This document shows positions 7,276-10,828 of a DNA stretch of 10,828 nucleotides, piece by piece. Source of the stretch: an uncultured Clostridia bacterium (GTDB lineage: Bacteria > Bacillota > Clostridia > Oscillospirales > CAG-272); NCBI GenBank assembly GCA_937884385.1, contig CALGCW010000179.1:1-10828 (forward strand). The letters are read 5' to 3'. Positions within the stretch are counted from its first letter, which is position 1, and each line of letters opens with the position of its first letter. The position numbers and the translations under genes are program-made. Below the pieces are notes generated by a model. It ran no database searches and was not told the origin of the DNA. It saw only the letters and a program-made list of their open reading frames with translations.

Positions 7276-7304
7276 ATTGTATCACATTAATACTATCGTG
7301 TCAA
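7276..7304 (-). promoter_or_regulatory. Promoter of the recombinase gene
   Basis: Minus-strand TTGACA (7304-7299), 17-bp spacer, TACAAT (7281-7276) with extended -10 TG (7284-7283). It overlaps the last codons of the 95-aa ORF. The predicted start of transcription, near 7269, lies downstream of the ATG at 7277 and upstream of the ATG at 7241, which fixes the recombinase start. Confidence 0.8.
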
Positions 7305-7580
7305 GTCATCTGTAAAAGTTTCCAATGCATAGTTATGCGCAATTACAGTTTTGGTGTTTTCAACAAGATCTTCTCGTCCGGACTCAAAAACAACAACGCG
7401 ATATTTTGTACCACGATAGTCATTATATACCTCTTTAAGAGATTGTTGAATTTCTGGATCGTTCTTTTCGTCATTAGTAAGCCAAATGCTCACGTACTTA
7501 TTCTCAAGATTCACACTCATTCTAAGTTTTTCATTGCAAACGTTAAGTGTAGGGATTGCATTCTTTTTCATCATATTCAT
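7293..7580 (-). CDS. Small protein of unknown function upstream of the recombinase
   Basis: A 95-residue soluble acidic protein with no signal peptide or membrane segment. Middle motifs are KYVSIWLTNDEKNDPEIQQS and, later, YRVVVFESGREDLVENTKTV followed by IAHNYALE. Small ORFs with a V-V-x-x-S-G-x-x-D-L pattern next to serine recombinases are familiar to me from clostridial elements, but I know of no assigned function. Its stop is 52 bp before the recombinase ATG, and its last codons contain the recombinase promoter. The ribosome site is weak; three nearby ATGs (7580, 7574, 7571) could serve as start. Possible roles, inferred from position only, are recombination directionality factor or regulator of the recombinase. 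Confidence 0.7.
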   Translation of the reverse strand: MNMMKKNAIPTLNVCNEKLRMSVNLENKYVSIWLTNDEKNDPEIQQSLKEVYNDYRGTKYRVVVFESGREDLVENTKTVIAHNYALETFTDDLTR

Positions 7581-7716
7581 ATCTTTATTTTCAACGCGTT
7601 TTATATTTTTTAATCACTCGCGTTGCCTTTCAAGACAAATATGCGTGTTATAAAACATAGATTTTTTTGTGTGTAAGAAAAAATGAAATTTTTACGTTTC
7701 AAAAGCCACTATAAAT

Positions 7717-7749
7717 CCCGTAAACCCTTGATAAATAAGGGTTTGTGGG
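7717..7749. repeat. Long hairpin between relaxase and small ORF
   Basis: Arms CCCGTAAACCCTT (7717-7729) and AAGGGTTTGTGGG (7737-7749) pair over 13 positions with two G-T wobbles around a 7-nt loop, GATAAAT. No T run follows on either strand, so a terminator is doubtful. Similar AAACCCTT...AAGGGTTT hairpins occur beside integrases in Gram-positive mobile elements. The rest of 7581-7820 is very AT-rich and shows no gene. Confidence 0.6.
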
Positions 7750-7820
7750 CATTTTGCGAAAAATCGCGTTTTTTGAAAAAAAATTTTTATTTTTTGGTTT
7801 TTATGTGAAAATTTTAGTTT

Positions 7821-8753
7821 TTATTCGTATTCATGGGCATTTTCAGCCATAAATTTTTGTTCCTGACGCATCTCTTCCAACCTTCTGTCAAATTCTTCGG
7901 GCGAAATCGAATCATCGGGAAATACCTTGTGAACACCGGCGATAGCTCTTCGCTCGTCAGCAATCACTCGATTAATAGCATTCAGGGTATTAACCCTATC
8001 TTGGATCTCTTCTCTCAATTTCTCATACATTTCTCTTTCATCTTCATACAAAGAATTGATTTGTTCTAAATTCTTGTTTTGTTTTGATAATTCTTCATTA
8101 TTCATTTTCATTTGAATGTCAAGATTACTGTTTTCTTGTTTTAGCTTTGTATTTTTATCTATCAATTCTCTGTATTCATCGATAGCAGACTTTCTGTCGT
8201 GCGAATTTCTTTCACACCTCTCTCCTCTTACAAGTCCAAACTCTTTCATCTTTTCTGCATACTTATCGTGTAATGAATATAGATCGTACTTGTTTCGTAT
8301 GAATGCATTTTTAGAGATTTTGCCCGATGGGGTGACGGGAATAATTGCGACGTGTATATGAGGAGTAGTTTCGTCCATATGAAGTGTTATAGCTTTGGGA
8401 CAATTTGTAAAAATCTCGTTAATAAACTCAAGATTCTTATTTATCCATCTTTCAAACCTCTCCTCATTTTTCTCAATCTCCGCATCGTGAGAATAACTGA
8501 GAATGATATTTACAGCTTTCACGCGTGGTTCCTTGTGAAATCTTCCGCTTTGATCCGGTTTGGAATAGTAGTCCGATTTCAATGCTTGCTCATATAGGGA
8601 CACTATATCTTGCTCAAGCGTCAGATCACAATTGTTTACCGATTTTTCACCAATGACGTTGACATATTCTTTCGCTCTGGTGCGTTCATCCTGTATTGCT
8701 CTCATGTCGCTCACTGATCTAATGCTTTTAATGTTGAAAACGGTGTAAGACAA
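7821..8753 (-). CDS. MOBV-family relaxase (Mob/Pre), altered motif I
   Basis: Plasmid mobilization/recombination protein expected to nick and carry the element at its oriT during transfer. I choose TTG 8753 as start because AAGGGAGGT (8769-8761) ends 7 nt upstream; the in-frame GTG at 8762 lies within that ribosome site. The protein (310 aa) begins MSYTVFNIKS as MOBV relaxases do. The metal-binding motif III is intact: HMDETTPHIHVAIIP (125-139). In motif I, where relatives have HNER/HHER, this protein has QDER (21-24), so the catalytic His proposed for pMV158 MobM is Gln. Residues ~195-250 form a charged coiled coil. The chain is shorter than the 400-500 aa usual for the family, mostly at the C-terminus. 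It could be inactive, or use another residue. Confidence 0.88.
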   Translation of the reverse strand: MSYTVFNIKSIRSVSDMRAIQDERTRAKEYVNVIGEKSVNNCDLTLEQDIVSLYEQALKSDYYSKPDQSGRFHKEPRVKAVNIILSYSHDAEIEKNEERFERWINKNLEFINEIFTNCPKAITLHMDETTPHIHVAIIPVTPSGKISKNAFIRNKYDLYSLHDKYAEKMKEFGLVRGERCERNSHDRKSAIDEYRELIDKNTKLKQENSNLDIQMKMNNEELSKQNKNLEQINSLYEDEREMYEKLREEIQDRVNTLNAINRVIADERRAIAGVHKVFPDDSISPEEFDRRLEEMRQEQKFMAENAHEYE

Positions 8754-8776
8754 ATTTATCACCTCCCTTCTCTTTT

Positions 8777-8823
8777 ATTATGCGAGAAAATTTGTTTTTT
8801 CGTAGAGTGATCATTTTTGTGAA
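8777..8823 (+). repeat. Copy 1 of a ~45-bp repeat upstream of relaxase; oriT/operator candidate
   Basis: The segment from ATTATGCGAGAAAA to CATTTTTGTGAA recurs 137 bp away at 8914-8958 with few differences. It contains a hairpin, GCGAGAAAA (8782-8790) / TTTTTTCGT (8795-8803), followed by AGAGTG. A hairpin followed by a short single-stranded run is the usual layout of a relaxase nick region, and MOBV oriTs lie just upstream of the relaxase gene. Confidence 0.6.
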
Positions 8824-8862
8824 GTGATACATATATCTGTAACGCGCAAATGTAACTAACAG

Positions 8863-8908
8863 TTTGAATATTTTGATGTCTAAAACTGTACAGAACATCA
8901 TCCTCCCT
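8863..8908 (-). pseudogene. Remnant of a duplicated relaxase gene start
   Basis: On the minus strand AGGGAGG (8908-8902) is followed by ATGATG and codons M-F-C-T-V-L-D-I-K (from 8898), matching M-S-Y-T-V-F-N-I-K of the relaxase gene in both spacing and sequence. The likeness fades after about 12 codons. The frame stays open for 56 codons to 8728, running through the real ribosome site, but that extension looks meaningless. I read it as the leftover 5' end of a second relaxase copy or a duplication of the start region. Confidence 0.5.
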
Positions 8909-8913
8909 ATTCT

Positions 8914-8958
8914 ATTATGCGAGAAATTTTATTTTTTCGTAGAGTGGTCATTTTTGAA
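8914..8958 (+). repeat. Copy 2 of the ~45-bp repeat; oriT/operator candidate
   Basis: Partner of 8777-8823, reading ATTATGCGAGAAATTTT then a T run and CGTAGAGTGGTCATTTTTGAA. The hairpin GCGAGAAA / TTTTTCGT is kept although the loop sequence has changed, suggesting the fold matters. On the minus strand it is followed by GGGAGG, just as copy 1 is followed by the relaxase ribosome site. Confidence 0.6.
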
Positions 8959-8990
8959 TAAAAAAATAAAGCCCCACTTTGTGTTAGGCT
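8959..8990 (-). terminator. Possible terminator on the minus strand upstream of the relaxase
   Basis: Minus-strand hairpin AGCC-taa-CAC-aaa-GTG-g-GGCT (8990-8970) followed by TTTATTTTTTT (8969-8959). The stem is short and bulged. If real, it would shield the relaxase region from transcription entering from the right. Confidence 0.4.
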
Positions 8991-9000
8991 AAACATTTTT

Positions 9001-9014
9001 CATAGTTGACTATG
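9001..9014. repeat. Palindrome CATAGT-tg-ACTATG
   Basis: Perfect 6-bp arms with a 2-bp centre, beside the possible plus-strand promoter at 9019-9049. An operator is possible; nothing else supports it. Confidence 0.35.
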
Positions 9015-9018
9015 AATT

Positions 9019-9049
9019 TTGAAAGAGAAAATAAAAGAGGTATTATAAT
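9019..9049 (+). promoter_or_regulatory. Weak candidate promoter for a short plus-strand transcript
   Basis: TTGAAA (9019-9024) and TATAAT (9044-9049), with a 19-bp spacer that is longer than ideal. The -10 box is perfect. It would drive transcription into the strong terminator at 9133-9167. Confidence 0.35.
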
Positions 9050-9055
9050 CCATTT

Positions 9056-9167
9056 GATGAGAAGATGTAAGAGAAGCAATGAAAGAGTTACAAGAAAATA
9101 AAAAGACGGATGAGAAAAATGAGGGAAGAAAAAGAGCCCCGCTTCATCAGAAGCGGGGCTCTCTTTT
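9056..9167 (+). ncRNA. Possible short RNA opposite to the relaxase transcript
   Basis: About 110 nt between the candidate promoter at 9019-9049 and the terminator at 9133-9167. A small reading frame (ATG 9079, MKELQENKKTDEKNEGRK...) exists but runs through the terminator stem to 9222, so coding is unlikely; it may be the tail of a decayed gene. The RNA call rests only on promoter plus terminator. Confidence 0.25.
9133..9167. terminator. Strong bidirectional rho-independent terminator
   Basis: Perfect 13-bp stem AGAGCCCCGCTTC (9133-9145) / GAAGCGGGGCTCT (9150-9162) with loop ATCA. A TTTT run follows on the plus strand (9164-9167) and TTTTTCTTCC on the minus strand. It separates the lipoprotein unit on the right from the relaxase region on the left. 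Confidence 0.88.
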
Positions 9168-9237
9168 GTATAATATATTCTATTTTTGCTATCTCTTGGA
9201 AAAACAGCGATTTATCCAATAGATTGAAAGGTCATTA

Positions 9238-9263
9238 AGAAGAGAGAATTACTTCTCTCTTCT
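9238..9263 (-). terminator. Hairpin just after the lipoprotein gene
   Basis: Perfect 11-bp stem AGAAGAGAGAA (9238-9248) / TTCTCTCTTCT (9253-9263), loop TTAC, located 12 bp past the lipoprotein stop on its strand. No strong T run follows, so it may act as an mRNA 3' stabilizer rather than a true terminator; the terminator at 9133-9167 lies 70 bp further on. Confidence 0.45.
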
Positions 9264-9275
9264 GCGATATTAACA

Positions 9276-9782
9276 TTAATTGATTTCTAAATCATATATC
9301 CCGATGCCCTGCTCATTATCGAGTATATATGCGTCTATAGCAATAAGCACATTATCTATAGATGCTTTGGGGACGAGATTAACGGAGACGATTAACGCCC
9401 AAGCGTCAATTTCCTTGATATGCTTTGGGCCGAAAGTACAGGTGCTGATGTTGACGTTATCACTGATATCAAAATCATCTAAACTGTTTCCTGCATTGAG
9501 CCAATCAGAGGGATCCGCTTTGTAAAAGGCATCTATAGCTGTTTGACGAGCTTCGAGCATTCTCTGAACATCCTCTACAGTAACGATGGCTTGAGGATGA
9601 AGGAATTTTTCAGCTTCTTCAAGGTCGCCTCTTTTAACGGCATCCACAAGATCAAGTATAAAATCAAGGTATCCGGTGGCCTTAGCCGCTGCTGCGGATA
9701 CGAATGTACAGCTGGTAGCTGCAAAGCACATAATGAGGCACATAGCCAATGCTGCGAGTCTAACGATTCTTTTGTTTTTCAT
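9276..9782 (-). CDS. Small lipoprotein of unknown function
   Basis: A 168-aa protein with a clear lipoprotein signal: basic start MKNKR, hydrophobic stretch, lipobox AATSC with Cys25. It should be tethered to the outer face of the membrane. The mature part is acidic and predicted to be small and folded; residues ~40-90 (LDLVDAVKRGDLEEAEKFLHP) recall the helical start of NTF2-like/DUF lipoproteins, but I cannot place it in a family. TAAGGAG lies 9 nt before the ATG. It has a strong promoter (9887-9915) and a ~98-nt leader containing an inverted repeat. It diverges from the XRE regulator gene and may be its target. As cargo of a mobile element, a surface role such as exclusion or host interaction is conceivable but not shown. 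Confidence 0.8.
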   Translation of the reverse strand: MKNKRIVRLAALAMCLIMCFAATSCTFVSAAAAKATGYLDFILDLVDAVKRGDLEEAEKFLHPQAIVTVEDVQRMLEARQTAIDAFYKADPSDWLNAGNSLDDFDISDNVNISTCTFGPKHIKEIDAWALIVSVNLVPKASIDNVLIAIDAYILDNEQGIGIYDLEIN

Positions 9783-9822
9783 ATTTTCTTCTCCTTAATA
9801 TATATATAATTATCTGTCCAAA

Positions 9823-9842
9823 ATAAGATCATATCATCTTAT
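9823..9842. promoter_or_regulatory. Inverted repeat in the lipoprotein mRNA leader
   Basis: ATAAGATCATATCATCTTAT has perfect 7-bp arms (9823-9829 and 9836-9842) around a 6-bp centre. It lies between the lipoprotein promoter and its ribosome site, so it could be a repressor-binding site or an RNA hairpin. Confidence 0.45.
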
Positions 9843-9876
9843 AATAAAAATATTATTAAAAGTTATATATTCTTAT

Positions 9877-9911
9877 CTTTAACACAATTATAGCAATTTT
9901 TTATGTTAAAG
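9877..9911 (+). promoter_or_regulatory. Candidate XRE gene promoter within an operator-like inverted repeat
   Basis: Plus-strand TTAACA (9879-9884), 17-bp spacer, TATGTT (9902-9907) is a moderate promoter for the XRE gene. The inverted repeat CTTTAACA (9877-9884) / TGTTAAAG (9904-9911) covers both its boxes and also the -35 edge of the opposite promoter, a natural place for an autoregulatory operator. Confidence 0.45.
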
Positions 9912-9915
9912 TCAA
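9887..9915 (-). promoter_or_regulatory. Promoter of the small lipoprotein gene
   Basis: Minus-strand TTGACT (9915-9910), 17-bp spacer, TATAAT (9892-9887) with an extended -10 TG just upstream. This is among the best promoters in the window. It overlaps the candidate XRE promoter almost completely. Confidence 0.8.
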
Positions 9916-9954
9916 GTATATTTCCAATCTTTATCTAAAATATGGAGGATTTTT

Positions 9955-10200
9955 ATGAAAATATACGATTTTAACGGAAAGAAAAATATATGTGGAGATC
10001 GTATTCACGAAGCACGTTGCAAGCACCGTTTAACGCAAAGTGACCTTGCCGCTCAATTACAAATCGCAGGTGTTATAATCGAACGAGATAGCATATCTCG
10101 TATCGAAATAGGCACACGATTCGTAACAGACTACGAGCTTCGTGAGCTCGCACGGATCTTAAAAGTAACTCCCTCTTGGCTTTTAGGATTGGAAGATTAA
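9955..10200 (+). CDS. XRE-family helix-turn-helix regulator
   Basis: An 81-aa DNA-binding protein that is almost entirely one HTH_XRE (Cro/C1-type) domain: GDRIHEARCKHRLTQSDLAA (14-33) supplies helices 1-2, DSISRIEIGTRF (45-56) the recognition helix and turn, and ELARILKVTPSWLLGL (64-79) the closing helices. There is a longer loop than usual (IAGVIIER) between helices 2 and 3, as in many small clostridial XRE proteins. The ribosome site GGAGG (9944-9948) is 6 nt before the ATG. No effector or protease domain is present. It is divergent from the lipoprotein gene, and an operator-like repeat lies in the shared promoter, so it likely represses itself and its neighbour. It is not visibly paired with a toxin gene. 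Confidence 0.9.
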   Translation: MKIYDFNGKKNICGDRIHEARCKHRLTQSDLAAQLQIAGVIIERDSISRIEIGTRFVTDYELRELARILKVTPSWLLGLED

Positions 10201-10297
10201 TACACAATATTTTGTTGAAACTATTATTGTGACAAAAAATATGTTTATTAATAAATTGTAAACTATGATTTTTATTGCATCATTTTTAGAATTAATA

Positions 10298-10306
10298 TGA
10301 TATAAT
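10298..10306 (+). promoter_or_regulatory. Extended -10 promoter
   Basis: TGATATAAT (10298-10306) combines a perfect TATAAT with the extended TGn element. The best upstream box, TTGCAT (10275-10280), is 20 bp away, too far for a normal -35, so it would rely on the extended -10. Transcription would start near 10313. Confidence 0.5.
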
Positions 10307-10312
10307 GGATAT

Positions 10313-10425
10313 GAAAGAACGGAACTGCCCGTTCTTCCCTTCACATTTGTTGGTGTAATTCCCACATTAGGGAAAAATAAAAAAGCAAAAGCGCATCTGT
10401 CATTTTTCTGACAGATGCGCTTCGC
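10313..10425 (+). ncRNA. Candidate structured small RNA
   Basis: A ~110-nt unit from the extended -10 promoter to a strong terminator, with no convincing gene inside. Predicted stems are AAGAACGG (10315-10322) / CCGTTCTT (10329-10336), TTCCC (10359-10363) / GGGAA (10370-10374) and the terminator stem. A 15-codon frame from ATG 10311 lacks a ribosome site. I do not recognise an RNA family. Confidence 0.35.
10389..10422. terminator. Strong bidirectional terminator
   Basis: 14-bp stem AAGCGCATCTGTCA (10389-10402) / TGACAGATGCGCTT (10409-10422), loop TTTTTC. The minus-strand side is followed by TTGCTTTTTTATTTTT, an excellent T tract; the plus side has only a broken T tract. It can end the plus-strand RNA and also leftward transcription from the 63-aa ORF. 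Confidence 0.8.
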
Positions 10426-10506
10426 AGTTTTCATTTATTTTGTTTTTAGTTTTTCTGTAAGCTCCAATGTTAACTTACCGGTTTCGGAGCCATGTTAATA
10501 GCTAAA

Positions 10507-10698
10507 TCATTTGTCAAAATCGTATCCTAAAGCTTTAAAAAGAATACTCATTTGACCTTTTTGTTTTGAACCAAGATAATAAGCCATGACTCTTGTTCTC
10601 TCCAGCAATACTATTATGCAAGATAGAAAATCAGATAGCATGAGAACATCTTTTATTTCTTCTTGCATCATTTTCTTGAATAATAACTTATCTTTCAC
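10507..10698 (-). CDS. Small hypothetical protein
   Basis: A 63-aa frame that I do not recognise. It begins at GTG 10698, with an in-frame stop just upstream; AAGGAG sits only 1 nt before it, too close for an ideal ribosome site, so a start at one of the internal ATGs (10671 or 10668) is possible. The sequence is helical and amphipathic in the middle (KDVLMLSDFLSCIIVLLERT) and basic later (YYLGSKQKGQ). The segment between the two terminators at 10389-10422 and 10768-10801 is otherwise empty, which gives mild support for a real gene. A small DNA- or partner-binding protein of the element is a guess only. Confidence 0.4.
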   Translation of the reverse strand: MKDKLLFKKMMQEEIKDVLMLSDFLSCIIVLLERTRVMAYYLGSKQKGQMSILFKALGYDFDK

Positions 10699-10767
10699 TC
10701 TCCTTCATATCCTTCTCAAATAAATGAAGAAATGACGGAGATCATCAATTTTCTTTTCTAACTTTCA

Positions 10768-10801
10768 AAAAAGAAAAGCCCCCGAACCTCACGGTTCGGG
10801 G
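10768..10801 (-). terminator. Terminator of a minus-strand gene entering from the right
   Basis: Perfect 9-bp stem CCCCGAACC (10780-10788) / GGTTCGGGG (10793-10801), loop TCAC. On the minus strand it is followed by GCTTTTCTTTTTT, whereas the plus strand has no T run. It therefore ends a transcription unit whose gene lies beyond the window's right edge. Confidence 0.85.
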
Positions 10802-10828
10802 ATGTAAGTTCCGTTCACGTCATTTAAA

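Larger units (their letters stand above)
5478..10828. mobile_element. Integrative mobilizable element inserted in spoVT (right end outside window)
   Basis: The left boundary is inferred from the point where the recombinase protein becomes SpoVT (near 5478-5489) and where base use changes from GC-richer host style to AT-rich. The module contains a large serine recombinase, a small accessory ORF, a MOBV relaxase with upstream repeats, a lipoprotein, an XRE regulator and short hypothetical genes. No DNA encoding the missing SpoVT N-terminus is present up to 10828, so the other end should lie further right. No conjugation machinery is visible, hence mobilizable rather than self-transmissible as far as can be seen. 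Confidence 0.75.

Noticed and set aside
7242..7277. Longer recombinase start at 7277
   Set aside because: That ATG overlaps the -10 box of the recombinase promoter and lacks a ribosome site; the conserved recombinase start follows the ATG at 7241.
9079..9222. 47-codon plus-strand frame (MKELQENKK...)
   Set aside because: It reads through the perfect 13-bp terminator and has only a weak ribosome site; at most the tail of a decayed gene.
10183..10434. 83-codon minus-strand frame
   Set aside because: It starts within the strong terminator stem region and ends inside the XRE gene; no ribosome site and no recognisable product.
9955..10698. Toxin-antitoxin pair (XRE antitoxin with a neighbouring toxin)
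   Set aside because: No adjacent co-directional gene resembles a toxin; the divergent neighbour is a lipoprotein and the 63-aa ORF is on the other strand beyond a terminator.

Overview
The window looks like a genome fragment from a spore-forming or formerly spore-forming anaerobic Firmicute of class Clostridia. The evidence is the sigma-A-type promoters, strong AAGGAG/GGGAGG ribosome sites with some TTG and GTG starts, a spoVT segment, an oxygen-sensitive-type 2-enoate reductase, and clostridial mobile-element genes. No species can be named from the sequence alone.

Left part (1 to about 5480), host-like and comparatively GC-rich. A partial amino-acid-type solute-binding lipoprotein runs leftward off the window; its N-terminus carries a segment that normally sits at the C-terminus of such proteins. 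A rightward three-gene operon follows from one promoter (701-730) to one terminator (4586-4623). It encodes a 688-aa FMN/FAD/4Fe-4S ene-reductase of the enoate/2,4-dienoyl-CoA reductase group, then the large and small subunits of an aconitase-X hydro-lyase. Together they could dehydrate a hydroxy acid and reduce the resulting double bond; the substrate is unknown. A convergent gap (4624-5012) holds GC-rich palindromic repeats, including two members of one modular family.

Right part (about 5480 to the window end), AT-rich, is one side of an integrative mobilizable element. Its large serine recombinase reads in frame, without a stop, into the last ~154 codons of spoVT. This protein lacks the first ~30 residues of SpoVT, which form most of its DNA-binding AbrB region. 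The natural reading is that the element inserted within the 5' part of spoVT, that the attachment junction lies near 5475-5490, and that the missing spoVT start is beyond the right edge of the window. Behind the recombinase are a 95-aa small protein, a MOBV-type relaxase whose usual N-terminal His is replaced by Gln, and a duplicated ~45-bp hairpin-bearing segment upstream of it (oriT or operator candidate). One copy is followed by a decayed duplicate of the relaxase start. Further right are a small lipoprotein and an XRE regulator transcribed divergently from overlapping promoters, two possible short RNAs ending in strong terminators, and a 63-aa hypothetical ORF.

The most interesting observation is the recombinase-SpoVT fusion: a sporulation regulator interrupted by a mobile element whose integrase borrows the 3' end of the target gene. 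Excision would at once rebuild spoVT and change the recombinase C-terminus. It recalls the known sporulation-gene intervening elements (skin in sigK, SP-beta in spsM), but developmental control here is inference only.
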